Counted from the stretch's first letter, positions 9,901 through 18,377 are shown. The stretch: 64,000 nt of DNA from Prevotellaceae bacterium (GCA_031262085.1 JAISIN010000005.1:1-64000), one strand, 5' to 3'. Notes: generated by a model not told the origin, from the sequence alone. Program-made: numbers and translations.

Positions 9901-10156
9901 AGACGGTTCGTACCTGCGCGTGAAGAACATCATGCTGGGATATACGCTTCCCAGGCAATGGCTGAAGAAAGCCGGCATTGAGAATATCCGCGTCTACTGC
10001 AACATGCAGAACCTGCTCACCATCACCGGATACAGCGGATTCGACCCCGAAGTGGGCGCCAACTCACAAGACTCATCCGGTTATACATTCGGATTTGATA
10101 TGGGACGTTATCCGTCGCCCCGCACCATCTCCTTCGGTGCCAACATATCTTTCTAA
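6929..10156 (+). CDS. SusC-like TonB-dependent outer-membrane transporter
   Basis: A 1075-residue outer-membrane barrel that imports oligosaccharides with its SusD lid, powered by TonB-ExbB-ExbD. After a signal peptide ending near HLMAQ come a carboxypeptidase-regulatory-like domain (VTGRITDAGDGSPLIGAAV), the SusC TonB box region (DEVVVVGYGTMKKSDLSGA), the plug (LQGKAAGV, INIRGQAT, LYVIDGV, ILKDASATAIYGAQGANGV) and a long beta-barrel ending in Phe. The chosen start MKECMKNCLLF at 6929 precedes a normal signal peptide; an upstream in-frame TTG at 6884 would overlap the leader repeat. It is the first gene of a six-gene operon with a SusD gene 7 bp downstream. Neighbouring GH26 and GH27 genes suggest mannan-derived substrates. 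Confidence 0.95.
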   Translation: MKECMKNCLLFLLTLFMSSHLMAQQHIVTGRITDAGDGSPLIGAAVQVKGTSTGTITNINGDFSLNVPVGKTILIFSSIGYTTQEITLKAGQQTVNVTMREDVEMLDEVVVVGYGTMKKSDLSGASVSVSEKALKSSIATNLDQALQGKAAGVTSVMTSGAPGSSMSINIRGQATINASSQPLYVIDGVIWQGGSTTGNSLGLNLGNGAGTISPLSNLNPSDIVSMEILKDASATAIYGAQGANGVVLITTKRGKAGEARFTYEGMIAVQQQYKRLDMMNLREYAEYSSAIAATTGGSTTTPEYQDPSLLGAGTDWQDAVFRPALMHQHTISAEGGSDKVKYYFSGSYMDQEGTIIGTDFNRFSGRLNLDAQLKSWFKLGVNMMYSQTKEHLNVADGTQGILTYSLQTPPDIPIYDAEGNFASQVREGYTRVNPIAIANLDTNTLKRQKLNGSVFWDITFFKGLTWHAEFGYDLGWVHSEAWQPTYNFGGGVAREKNAIVWQKNSNSYWNLKNYLTYNGKIGKHSFTAMAGQEASESNWDYMRIRGVDLGSNAVKNPQLASEANQTYFDGYGDGAMASFFTRETYNYNDRYLLTYTFRYDGSSAFGPDNRWASFHSLAGSWRFSNEKFWEPIRNIVSNGKLRVGWGQTGNANIGQGLWGATLSTFPTGLGQAYKQSQLANPGVHWETQEQWNIGLDLSFLNDRINLTIDWYNKRAGDLLMRLQLPTYFGSRGNANSALTAPMGNYGTIENKGLEISLSTHNLTGKFTWDTDFQISFNRNKLVALSGTDASAIEGYGQWNDVVSLSQVGKPLFQFYGYIADGVYKDKADIENHLKGELPANGFNRYATVFPGDMKYRDLNNDGKIDTSDRTIIGNPLPDFTFGFNNSFSYKGFDLTIFLQGSVGNDVFNALGRELTGMGYWTNQLRTAMDYAKLVPIDANKTYPITNDYGVVINNWFEDVDNVVVSNPNTKMSRAGQGLPYNNTRISTKYIEDGSYLRVKNIMLGYTLPRQWLKKAGIENIRVYCNMQNLLTITGYSGFDPEVGANSQDSSGYTFGFDMGRYPSPRTISFGANISF

Positions 10157-10163
10157 CCCCTCA

Positions 10164-11978
10164 ATGACTGACAATATGAACAACATAGCAAAAAGACTTA
10201 AAATGCTGCCCGTTGTGTGCGCGGCAGCCATGACACTGGGATTGACCGGTTGCGAGGACTTTCTGAATCGCCCCGATGACTCCAGTTATACCTTGTCGGA
10301 CTTCTATAAGTCGGACGAACAATGCTTGCAGGCAGCCAACATTCTCTATTCCGTGCCCTGGTACGATTTCTTCCGGGGTTGGATACAGGTAGGCGAAACC
10401 ATGTCGGGCAATCACTACATGGGCAGTAACGGTTTCTGGCGATTGACGCTCAAGGACGGAACGGTCGACGGACAGTTGGCAGATATGTCGGCTTCACTCT
10501 GGGCAGTGAATGCACGTGCCAATACCATTATCGAAAACATCAACCGCTACGGAGGAGGTACCTCTACCGAAGTGGGACGCAACACTGCCAAAGGAGAGGC
10601 TTTGGTGTGGAAAGCATTGGCTTACTTCTTCATGGTACGCATCTATGGCGCTGTGCCTATTGTGCATAACAATACCGAACTGATGGCTACGGGAGAATAC
10701 AGCTCGTTATACCGCATCAAGATTAATTATGTGTACGATTACATCATTATGACCCTCAAAAAGGCATTGGAATGGTTGCCCGAAACGCCCGAGAAAGGCA
10801 GAGTCGGTAAATATGCGGCTTACGGATTGCTGGCAAAGGTCTATCTCACCAAATCGGGTTACGGCATGAGCGGCAGTCGCAATCAAGACGACCTCGACCA
10901 GGCTGCCAAGTATGCCAAGCTGGTTGCCGACCACTATGAGTATTGGCTGGAACCCGAATATGCCGATATCTTCCGCGGCAGCGGGAACTTCACCCGCGAA
11001 GCGCTCATCAGCTGGCGATGGGTGGTAGCCAGTGATAGCTACTGGACTGCCTACAACTCACTGCAATCCGATTTAGCCATAGCAGGCTTCGACGAATACG
11101 GTTCAGGAGGTGCATGGGGCAACTGGGTAGGTCCTTCGCTGGACTTACAGGCTGCTTTCGGCGAAGATGCCACCAAGAAGACGCGCAACAACTACGACAA
11201 ACGGCGCAAAAGCACCATGATGATGTACGGCGATGTGTACGACGGCAACGGATGCCCCAGCTTTTGGCGCGACCATCCCACCAAAGCAAAATCCGACGGC
11301 AGCGGTACGGTAACGTTCTCCAACGGATTCGATTGGACGATGTATTGCCGCGACGTACTGAACAGCTTCGACAGCTCCACCGGCGCCAATGCCGTGAAGC
11401 ACCTGGTAGGCAACAACGAAGACCACTTAGCCGAAATCGGTACGCCCAACGGACAGATGAAGACCGGACTGGCAACCCACATCCTGCGCTTGGCGGATGT
11501 CTACCTGATACTGGCAGAAGCCACTTTGGGCAATGCCGAATCGACAACCGACGCCACAGCGCTACGCGCATTCAATGCCGTGCGCGACCGTGCCGGTGTA
11601 GACGAAAAGACATCCATTACGTTCGACGACATCTTCAAGGAACGCCGGTTGGAATTGGCTTATGAGGGCGATTACTGGTACGATTTCGTTCGTTTGAGCT
11701 ATTACAAGCCTGCAGAAGCCGTTGCCATGATCAATGCGCAAAACCGCAAGAACTACATCGGACTGAACGATTATTACAAATCGACCAACGATGCCCCCTA
11801 CGCAGGCGGCGACGGTTTGATGATTCCCCGCATCAATAAGGAAGAACCACCGACAGGCGACAATTACTGTACGCCGGAAAGCTTCACCGTTCCCTTTCCC
11901 GAGACCGATTTGCAGATGAATCCGCACCTCAACGAAGAGCCGCAGGATGCAGACATCAGCCAGTACACCTATCATTAA
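10164..11978 (+). CDS. SusD-like outer-membrane glycan-binding lipoprotein
   Basis: A 604-residue RagB/SusD family protein, the lid of the SusC transporter. It starts MTDNMNNIAKRL and has a signal peptide with lipobox LTGC followed by EDFLNRPDD, the typical SusD N terminus. TPR-like helices follow (ARANTIIENINRYG, GEALVWKALAYFFMVRIYGAVPIV, KYAAYGLLAKVYLTKSG), and the SusD C-terminal signatures LRLADVYLILAEA, FNAVRDRAGV and ERRLELAYEGDYWYDFVR are present. The start could equally be Met5 at 10176. It is adjacent to susC (7 bp) and followed 13 bp later by the first surface glycan-binding protein. Confidence 0.95.
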   Translation: MTDNMNNIAKRLKMLPVVCAAAMTLGLTGCEDFLNRPDDSSYTLSDFYKSDEQCLQAANILYSVPWYDFFRGWIQVGETMSGNHYMGSNGFWRLTLKDGTVDGQLADMSASLWAVNARANTIIENINRYGGGTSTEVGRNTAKGEALVWKALAYFFMVRIYGAVPIVHNNTELMATGEYSSLYRIKINYVYDYIIMTLKKALEWLPETPEKGRVGKYAAYGLLAKVYLTKSGYGMSGSRNQDDLDQAAKYAKLVADHYEYWLEPEYADIFRGSGNFTREALISWRWVVASDSYWTAYNSLQSDLAIAGFDEYGSGGAWGNWVGPSLDLQAAFGEDATKKTRNNYDKRRKSTMMMYGDVYDGNGCPSFWRDHPTKAKSDGSGTVTFSNGFDWTMYCRDVLNSFDSSTGANAVKHLVGNNEDHLAEIGTPNGQMKTGLATHILRLADVYLILAEATLGNAESTTDATALRAFNAVRDRAGVDEKTSITFDDIFKERRLELAYEGDYWYDFVRLSYYKPAEAVAMINAQNRKNYIGLNDYYKSTNDAPYAGGDGLMIPRINKEEPPTGDNYCTPESFTVPFPETDLQMNPHLNEEPQDADISQYTYH

Positions 11979-11991
11979 TACCCCGACAGAT

Positions 11992-13281
11992 ATGAAAAAT
12001 AGATTCAACCCAATAATGCTTTGCCTGCTGGCTGCTGTCGGCTTTGCCGTGACCAGCTGCGAGGACTATACAGGCAAATACGAAATGACCGGCGGTACGC
12101 CCACCATCTATTATGTGCGCCCCACCGATGCAGCCAAAGCCGACTCATTGCTGACGGGCGCCTACATGGGCAGCACCGTTTGCCTGGTTGGCGACAACCT
12201 GACCAGCATTCAGGAACTCTTCTTCAACGATGTGAAGGCAACACCCAACATCAACTTCATCACCAAGAACACCTTAATTGTCAGCGTACCCAACGTATTG
12301 CCCGATGCCATCAGCAATAAGATCTGGATGGTGACCGAACGGAAAGATACGATAGGCTACGACTTCGTGACGCAGATTCCCAATCCCAGTATCTCCAGAA
12401 TATACTGCGACAATGTGCCTGAAGGCGGTACCGTTACCCTCATCGGCGACTACATGCTCGACTATCCCAATGCGCATATCTCTGTGACGATAGGCAACTA
12501 TACCGTGCCTTACGAGCACATCACGCATGTCGAGAAGACCACCCTGTCGTTCATCGCACCGCCTGCCGAGGTGAGCGGCTACATCACCGTGACCAGTACG
12601 TATGGCAGCAATACCCGCTCGTATCGCAGCCTCTTCCGCGACGGCGATCCGGAGGTGGTGCAGTACATCACCCGCTTTGAACCGACCGAGAACAACGGGA
12701 CAGGATTCGTTCCCGGCTGGGGACGCCCCGGCACACAACAGTTACAGAACGATCCGGCACTGGCTATCTCCGGAACGTATGTACGCTGGGACGGCGCACT
12801 CACCGGCGGCGAGTGGGCAAGCGGTTCGCCCAACTATGTCATCAACATCTGGGGATGCAACGACAGCTCCAATCCCAACAGCGGCATACCCGACCCGATG
12901 TTCACCTTCAAGCCCGAAGAGGCTGCCCTGAAGTTCGACATCAATGTGATGCAGGCATGGAGCGGATTGCCTATCGCACTCTTCTTCACCAAAGCATCCG
13001 ACGCCGAGAACTACCTCTGGGGCGATGACACCTATCCGCGCGCCTTCTATGCACCGTGGACAACGGCTCCCGGCGCCTCGTACGTCTCCAACGGCTGGGA
13101 AACGGTCACCATCCCGCTCACCGACTTCAAGTACATCGGCAGCGGCGCTACGGTAGACATCAGCGACGGCTATTCCAACCTGGGCATTGCCATACACAAC
13201 CGTGGCGGCGCGGCTTATGCCGGTACCGATTGCAGTCCGGTCATCCTGATAGATAACATTCGTGTGATAAAGATTCAATAA
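11992..13281 (+). CDS. Surface glycan-binding lipoprotein (SGBP, IPT plus carbohydrate-binding C-terminal domain)
   Basis: A 429-residue lipoprotein in the SusE/SGBP position of the PUL. The signal peptide ends in VTSC followed by EDYTGKYE. IPT/TIG-like immunoglobulin folds occupy roughly residues 35-230 (TVCLVGDNLTSIQELFFND, then GGTVTLIGDYML). The remaining ~190 residues, rich in Trp and Gly (NGTGFVPGWGRPGT, WDGALTGGEW, ILIDNIRVIK), resemble the xyloglucan/mannan-binding C-terminal domain of Bacteroides SGBP-B proteins. It probably binds the polysaccharide at the cell surface. The start at 11992 follows the susD stop by 13 bp, and the signal peptide supports it over the longer frame from 11947. 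Confidence 0.85.
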   Translation: MKNRFNPIMLCLLAAVGFAVTSCEDYTGKYEMTGGTPTIYYVRPTDAAKADSLLTGAYMGSTVCLVGDNLTSIQELFFNDVKATPNINFITKNTLIVSVPNVLPDAISNKIWMVTERKDTIGYDFVTQIPNPSISRIYCDNVPEGGTVTLIGDYMLDYPNAHISVTIGNYTVPYEHITHVEKTTLSFIAPPAEVSGYITVTSTYGSNTRSYRSLFRDGDPEVVQYITRFEPTENNGTGFVPGWGRPGTQQLQNDPALAISGTYVRWDGALTGGEWASGSPNYVINIWGCNDSSNPNSGIPDPMFTFKPEEAALKFDINVMQAWSGLPIALFFTKASDAENYLWGDDTYPRAFYAPWTTAPGASYVSNGWETVTIPLTDFKYIGSGATVDISDGYSNLGIAIHNRGGAAYAGTDCSPVILIDNIRVIKIQ

Positions 13282-13294
13282 TCAGCATTTAGTC

Positions 13295-15319
13295 ATGAAG
13301 AAGATATATACTTGTATAATCTCTCTCGTCCTGCTGGCAGGCAGCTTTGCCCTGACCGGATGCGGCGAGACGCAAGAAGAACTCAATACGAGCCAGATGG
13401 GCAGCGGAAAGGTAGCGCTGAAAGTCTACGGACCCAGCCCTGCCCTGCGCGGCGGCGAACTCCGCTTCATCGGCGACAACATGGATAAGGTGACTGCCAT
13501 CAATCTGCCCGGTGCAGGCGACATCACCGACTTCGTATCCAAAGAAAAGACGGAGCTGCGCATCACCATTCCGCAGAATGCCGAACCGGGCTATCCGGTG
13601 GTGAAATCGCCCGAAGGCGAGATTACAACCGAGACACCCCTGTCGTTCGAAGAACCTGTATCCATCAGCAGCATCACCACAGCCAAGGTGAAAGCGGGCG
13701 ACACCTTTACCGTCGAGGGCGATTATCTGAACCTGATGTCGCAAGTGGTATTTGCCGACAATGTAGTGGTCGATAAGCTCATCACGCATACCCGTTATAA
13801 GATAGAAGTGCAAGTGCCCATTGCAGCCAAATCGGGCGTCATCAAGCTTTCCAACGGCGCAGACATCCCGCTCGAAGTCTATTCGGGCGACTGGCAAGCC
13901 AACATCACCGCTCCGGTGGTAACGAAGGTGAGCGAATGGGTGAAGCCGGGGGCAGCATTGACCGTCACCGGTACCGACCTCGACTTGGTCGAATCGGTGC
14001 TCTTCAGTGGCGGCATCTCGGTGCCGATCGAAGAGCCGGGCGCTACATCGTTCGCGGTAACCGTACCTGCCGAGACTAAGATCGGCGCCGACGGACAGGC
14101 TACGGCAACGGTAATTGCTTATTCGGGCATTGAGACAGCAATGCCGTTTAACTTGGTGGCACCGACGATTACGGCGCTTGCTCCGGCTACCGATCTGCGT
14201 CCGGGCGATATCATCACCATCACCGGTACCGACCTCGACTTGGTAACGACCCTCACGTTTGTCGGAGCCGACGGCATAGCGCCCGCTTCGCAATCGGAAA
14301 CGGAACTGACCGTAGCTCTGCCGGCTCCGGCTCAAGACGGCGACCTGATATTCAACACGGCCGGCGGCTTGACACTGACGCAAACCATCAGCACCAAGAA
14401 ACCGACCATTACCGGTTATAGTCCCACGCCGGTACCTGCCGGAGAAGCGATCACCCTCACCGGTACCGACCTCGACTTGGTAACGCAGGTAACGTTTGCC
14501 GGCGAAGGAGCGACAACGGTTACTATAGCTGCGGAAAACATCATAGATGCCAATACCTTGACATTTATCGTTCCGTCGGTAGCCGAGACCTCCGCTCCGC
14601 AACTGACACTCATCAACACGACCACCGTAGAGACGAACGTAACGATAGAAATCAAACCGGCTACCGACCCGGTCATTGCCACCATGCCCGAAGCCACTAC
14701 GCCGGGAAGTATCATTACCATCACCGGAAAGAATCTCAACTACGTAGAATCGTTCTATTTCGGCGACAATAAGGTAACATACTACGAGGGACGCACAGCC
14801 GAATCGGTCATCTTGCAGGTTCCGCAAGCAACGCCTTATGCCGACTATCACGTCACAATGGTAACCTATGCCGGACAGACCTTTACCAGCGGAAGCACCA
14901 TCAAGGTGCAAAGTCCGGAAATCACGGTGTGGGAAGGTCCTCAAGACATCAGCGGATGGGGGAATGCACAGCGCATTTATCGTACCGTTGCCGGTGGCGG
15001 TTTGGCAGACTTTGCCTCACTGAACCTGACGGAAAGCTCCACATTGATCATCTACTACACAACGACCACTCCGGGTGGATGGTTCCAGATTCAAATGAAT
15101 GATGCCAACTGGAGTTCCGCCGTTTTCGGCACCATTACGCCGGGAGGTGACAGCACAGATGGAATACCCGGACCCGAAGGGACGAATGTAAGGTACGAAA
15201 TAGCGCTGAACGCCGACCGACTGAATACGCTGCTCAATGTCGTCGATGGCTGGTCGGATACGGCATTGGTGCTGCAAGGCGACCTCGTCATACTGAACAA
15301 AATATGCATACTTCCTTAG
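13295..15319 (+). CDS. Multi-IPT/TIG surface lipoprotein of the mannan PUL
   Basis: A 674-residue lipoprotein (lipobox LTGC, then GETQEELNTS). It contains about five to six tandem IPT/TIG-type beta-sandwich repeats, each with a signature like ITITGTDLDLVTTLTF; three repeats carry almost identical GTDLDLV segments. The C-terminal ~130 residues differ (ITVWEGPQDISGWGNAQRIY onwards, Trp-rich) and end in a hydrophobic strand, resembling a carbohydrate-binding domain. By position it is a second surface glycan-binding protein, with the Ig-like stack acting as a spacer from the membrane. It lies 13 bp after the first SGBP in the same operon. Specificity is inferred only from the neighbouring GH26 and GH27 genes. 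Confidence 0.8.
   Translation: MKKIYTCIISLVLLAGSFALTGCGETQEELNTSQMGSGKVALKVYGPSPALRGGELRFIGDNMDKVTAINLPGAGDITDFVSKEKTELRITIPQNAEPGYPVVKSPEGEITTETPLSFEEPVSISSITTAKVKAGDTFTVEGDYLNLMSQVVFADNVVVDKLITHTRYKIEVQVPIAAKSGVIKLSNGADIPLEVYSGDWQANITAPVVTKVSEWVKPGAALTVTGTDLDLVESVLFSGGISVPIEEPGATSFAVTVPAETKIGADGQATATVIAYSGIETAMPFNLVAPTITALAPATDLRPGDIITITGTDLDLVTTLTFVGADGIAPASQSETELTVALPAPAQDGDLIFNTAGGLTLTQTISTKKPTITGYSPTPVPAGEAITLTGTDLDLVTQVTFAGEGATTVTIAAENIIDANTLTFIVPSVAETSAPQLTLINTTTVETNVTIEIKPATDPVIATMPEATTPGSIITITGKNLNYVESFYFGDNKVTYYEGRTAESVILQVPQATPYADYHVTMVTYAGQTFTSGSTIKVQSPEITVWEGPQDISGWGNAQRIYRTVAGGGLADFASLNLTESSTLIIYYTTTTPGGWFQIQMNDANWSSAVFGTITPGGDSTDGIPGPEGTNVRYEIALNADRLNTLLNVVDGWSDTALVLQGDLVILNKICILP
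13966..14481 (+). repeat. Three identical 24-bp direct repeats inside the IPT lipoprotein gene
   Basis: The same 24-bp stretch, starting CACCGGTACCGACCTCGA and coding TGTDLDLV, is found at 13966-13989, 14221-14244 and 14458-14481. Identity at synonymous sites over diverged repeats suggests recent gene conversion or domain duplication; the sites could also recombine to lose or gain Ig-like domains. Confidence 0.9.
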
Positions 15320-15441
15320 TACGATAAATCCTTTTTACTTTTCATAATTCCAACTACCTGTTCTTCTCTGCGTACAATCCATACCATACACGGAGGAGGA
15401 TAGGTAGTTTGGTTTATCGCAATTGATAACCCTTACTGAAT

Positions 15442-16659
15442 ATGAAGTTTAGAACATTCGCTTTTGCCCTGCTATACACGGTATGCGCAGGCACCCTGCA
15501 AGCCCAGAAGTACGAAGGGCTGGCAGACACGCCCCCTATGGGATGGAACAGTTGGAACAAGTTTGCCTGCAACATCGACGAGCAGCTCATCCGCGGCATT
15601 GCCGACGCCATGGTAGAGAGCGGCTTGCGCGATGCGGGATACATTTACCTCAATCTGGACGACTGCTGGCACGGACAGCGCGACAGTCTGGGATTCATTC
15701 AGCCCGACCCCGTGCGCTTCCCTTCGGGCATGAAGGCGCTGGCAGATTATATCCACAGCAAAGGACTGAAGATGGGCATCTACTCGGATGCCGGACGCAC
15801 CACCTGCGGCGGTCGTCCGGGCAGCTACGGGCACGAATACCAAGACGCCCTGCAATATGCCAAGTGGGGAGTGGATTACCTGAAATATGACTGGTGCGCC
15901 ACCGAAGACATCAACGCCAAAGGCGCCTATACCCTGATGCGCGATGCCCTGCGGGCTGCCGGTCGACCCATCTACTTCAGCATGTGCGAGTGGGGCACTG
16001 CCAAGCCGTGGGAGTGGGCTGCCGACGTGGCACACTCGTGGCGCACCACGGGCGACATCTTCAACTGCTTCGACTGCGTAGACCAACACCCGGGATGGGC
16101 TGCCTACGGTGTGCTTCAGATACTCGACATGCAAGAAGGGTTGCGCAAGTATGCCGGTCCCGGACACTGGAATGACCCCGACATGCTGGAGGTGGGCAAC
16201 GGACAAACCGTCAACGAAGACCGCGCCCATTTCTCGATGTGGTGCATGCTGGCTGCCCCGCTCATACTGGGCAACGACATCCGAAACATGAGCGCCGAAA
16301 CCCAAGAGATTATCCTCAACAAAGAGGTTATCGCCATCAATCAAGACAAAACAGGCATACAAGGGTTGCGCTTCCTGCGCGAAGATGGTTTAGAGTACTG
16401 GTTCAAGCCGCTGACCGACGGCGACTGGGCTTTCTGCATCCTCAACCGCACCACTGAAGCAAAAAGCTGCACCATCGACTGGCAGCGCTTCAATCTCTAC
16501 GACGAGGTGAGCAAACGCTTTACCGACTTCGATTCCAAAACGTACCGGCTACGCAACCTCTGGACAAAGAAGGAAGAGGGCGACACCCGCAAAGGACGCA
16601 CCCTGACCATTTCCGGACACGATGTGGTGTTGTATCGCCTCACGCCGGTAAAGAAATAG
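15442..16659 (+). CDS. Alpha-galactosidase, glycoside hydrolase family 27
   Basis: A 405-residue secreted enzyme that removes terminal alpha-1,6-galactose, here probably from galactomannan oligosaccharides in the periplasm. A type I signal peptide ends near LQAQ. The GH27 barrel begins LADTPPMGWNSWNKF, followed by LDDCWHG, MGIYSDAGRTTCGG, KYDWC with the nucleophile Asp, SMCEWG, SWRTTGDI with the proposed acid/base Asp, and GHWNDPDMLEVGNG. A C-terminal beta-sandwich follows. Length and motifs are complete. The gene is separated from the preceding lipoprotein gene by 122 bp, which carry a weak inverted repeat (15352-15359 with 15402-15409). The GH26 gene follows 17 bp later. Confidence 0.95.
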   Translation: MKFRTFAFALLYTVCAGTLQAQKYEGLADTPPMGWNSWNKFACNIDEQLIRGIADAMVESGLRDAGYIYLNLDDCWHGQRDSLGFIQPDPVRFPSGMKALADYIHSKGLKMGIYSDAGRTTCGGRPGSYGHEYQDALQYAKWGVDYLKYDWCATEDINAKGAYTLMRDALRAAGRPIYFSMCEWGTAKPWEWAADVAHSWRTTGDIFNCFDCVDQHPGWAAYGVLQILDMQEGLRKYAGPGHWNDPDMLEVGNGQTVNEDRAHFSMWCMLAAPLILGNDIRNMSAETQEIILNKEVIAINQDKTGIQGLRFLREDGLEYWFKPLTDGDWAFCILNRTTEAKSCTIDWQRFNLYDEVSKRFTDFDSKTYRLRNLWTKKEEGDTRKGRTLTISGHDVVLYRLTPVKK

Positions 16660-16676
16660 AATTTACGACCTTTTGT

Positions 16677-18059
16677 ATGAACATCAAGTTGTTCCCTTGG
16701 ATGTTGCTCGCTACGCTCACTGCCTGCGGTGACAATGATACGCCGACAGAGCAAGCCTATATACCGGCTACCCTGCTCTCCTCTACCCCTAAAGGTGGCG
16801 AAACCATTGCGCCGGAAACAGCCGCTGTCATGCTTACCTTCGACCAGGCAATCACCAACGTCATCCGGCAAACCATCACCCTGAACGGAAAATCGGTTTC
16901 AGCCGCCTCCTTCAGCGGCAATGCCCTCACCCTGACGCCCGGTCGGTTAGAGGGAAGTACGGCATACACCCTGACCATCGCCCCGCTCTCGGTCTGCTTC
17001 GAGGAGTATGGTTTCAACAAGGAACCGTACACCCTCTCGTTCGGCACCGACGCTTACCCCGTGCCGGAGATGGATGCTACACTATCGGTCAAGAACCCGT
17101 CACAGCAGACGCAAAAGCTGTATGCCTACCTACTGGAGAGCTACGGCAAGCAGATACTTTCGGGCATGATGGCAAATGTGGCATGGAACAACGACGAGTC
17201 CGAACGGGTACACACGCTCACCGGCAAGTATCCTGCCATCAATAGTTACGATTACATTCATCTGAACTGGTCGCCTGCCAACTGGATAGACTACGGCGAC
17301 ATCGCCCCTGCCCGCACATGGTGGGAGGCAGGCGGCATTGTGGCTGCCGGCTGGCACTGGACGGTACCGCCGTCGGAAGGCATCAATGATCCGAATCAAT
17401 ATACCTACGAACCCGGTAAGACGACCTTCCGCACTGCCAACGCCACCGTAGAGGGTACGTGGGAGAACACCGTCGTCAAAGCCGACCTCGAAAAGATTGC
17501 CGGCTATCTGAAGCTGCTGCGCGATGCCGACATCCCCGTACTGTGGCGACCGCTGCACGAGGCGGCAGGCAATATTTACGAGTATGCGAGCGGGACAGCT
17601 TGGTTCTGGTGGGGCAACGATGGCGCCGAAGCTTACCGGAAGCTGTGGATTTACCTGTTCGACTACTTCGAGGCGCAAGGGTTGAACAACCTGATCTGGG
17701 TATGGACTACGCAGACCAAAGACAACGCGTTCTATCCGGGCGATGACTATGTCGACATCATCGGGCGCGACCTGTACGGCACCGCTGCTGCCGACTGCGG
17801 TTCGCAGTATAGCCTCATCGCCACCGACTATCCACGTAAGATGGTCACCCTCTCCGAGTGCGGATGGTCGGACTATACCCACTCGCGCGTCGGTCTCATC
17901 TCCGAAGAGTGGGCAGCCGGGGCGCGCTGGTTGTGGTTCATGCCGTGGTACGACAACACCGGCGCCGCGCACGCTCACGCCGATGATGCGTGGTGGCAAG
18001 ATGCCATGCGTTGCGACTTTGTCGTGACACGCGACGAGTTACCGTCGTTCAATGAGTGA
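16677..18059 (+). CDS. Endo-beta-1,4-mannanase, glycoside hydrolase family 26
   Basis: A 460-residue lipoprotein enzyme predicted to cut the beta-1,4-mannan backbone at the cell surface. The lipobox is LTAC followed by GDNDTPTE. Residues ~35-125 form an Ig-like (Big_5 type) domain (STPKGGETIAPETAAVMLTF). The GH26 (alpha/beta)8 barrel covers ~145-450: GMMANVAWN, the WHWTVPP segment, VLWRPLHEAAG with the acid/base Glu, and VTLSECGW with the nucleophile Glu. Both catalytic residues are present and the length is normal. It closes the PUL operon. Its 3' end abuts the remnant of an HU-like gene on the other strand, hinting that the locus was inserted or that a deletion occurred here. Confidence 0.94.
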   Translation: MNIKLFPWMLLATLTACGDNDTPTEQAYIPATLLSSTPKGGETIAPETAAVMLTFDQAITNVIRQTITLNGKSVSAASFSGNALTLTPGRLEGSTAYTLTIAPLSVCFEEYGFNKEPYTLSFGTDAYPVPEMDATLSVKNPSQQTQKLYAYLLESYGKQILSGMMANVAWNNDESERVHTLTGKYPAINSYDYIHLNWSPANWIDYGDIAPARTWWEAGGIVAAGWHWTVPPSEGINDPNQYTYEPGKTTFRTANATVEGTWENTVVKADLEKIAGYLKLLRDADIPVLWRPLHEAAGNIYEYASGTAWFWWGNDGAEAYRKLWIYLFDYFEAQGLNNLIWVWTTQTKDNAFYPGDDYVDIIGRDLYGTAAADCGSQYSLIATDYPRKMVTLSECGWSDYTHSRVGLISEEWAAGARWLWFMPWYDNTGAAHAHADDAWWQDAMRCDFVVTRDELPSFNE

Positions 18060-18160
18060 CGCTCTGCCACCTCGTCTGTGGTCATGGTTCCGGCAGCCGT
18101 CACCGCCTGTGGATACCATTTACCGTTAATCTTTTGCTGTATCTTCTTATAGAAAGCCAT
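18060..18160 (-). pseudogene. N-terminal remnant of an HU/IHF-like DNA-binding protein gene
   Basis: Reading from an ATG at 18160, the first ~35 codons (MAFYKKIQQKINGKWYPQAV, then MTTDEVAERHSL) match the start of Bacteroidales HU-like DNA-binding proteins. After that the similarity is lost and the frame runs into the end of the GH26 gene on the other strand. Full-length relatives are about 120-160 residues, so the DNA-binding arm and C terminus are missing. It is most likely a truncated gene. The intact HU-like gene at 56909 belongs to the same broad family. Confidence 0.65.
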
Positions 18161-18182
18161 GGTTTGTGATATGAGTTAAACA

Positions 18183-18248
18183 CTACAAAGGTAACCTTTG
18201 TATGCTACAAAAGTAACCTTTGTACTCCACAAAGGTTACCTTTGTCGT
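18183..18248. repeat. Three tandem 22-bp palindromic repeats
   Basis: Three 22-bp units (18183-18204, 18205-18226, 18227-18248) share the palindromic core ACAAAGGTAACCTTTGT with small changes. Each core carries a TAnCTTTG-like box on one or both strands, so the array contains several overlapping -7-type promoter boxes. It sits just upstream of the HU-like remnant, 22 bp from its start codon, and may be an operator for cooperative binding. Confidence 0.85.
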
Positions 18249-18323
18249 CGTTCATCCCAAACGCGAAGCGTATTATTATGGCTTCTTAACACGATCGGGG
18301 TAGTTACCTCAGAGCGCTTTTCC

Positions 18324-18377
18324 GGCTCTATAACGTTTTCAAGGGGTGGCGCGTAGCGATGGGTTCGTTATAGAGCC
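18324..18377. repeat. Inverted repeat GGCTCTATAAC / GTTATAGAGCC
   Basis: GGCTCTATAAC at 18324-18334 pairs with GTTATAGAGCC at 18367-18377 across a 32-nt loop. The left arm extends to GGCTCTATAACGTTTTC, whose reverse complement occurs exactly at 47365-47381 in the accessory island. The rest of the 18060-18540 gap holds no gene apart from the HU-like remnant. Confidence 0.75.

Noticed and set aside
13289-14944. Long open frame (551 codons) on the minus strand opposite the IPT lipoprotein gene
   Set aside because: It is the antisense shadow of a well-supported lipoprotein gene; its Arg/Gly/Tyr-rich composition is typical of a reversed GC-biased frame and it has no domain.
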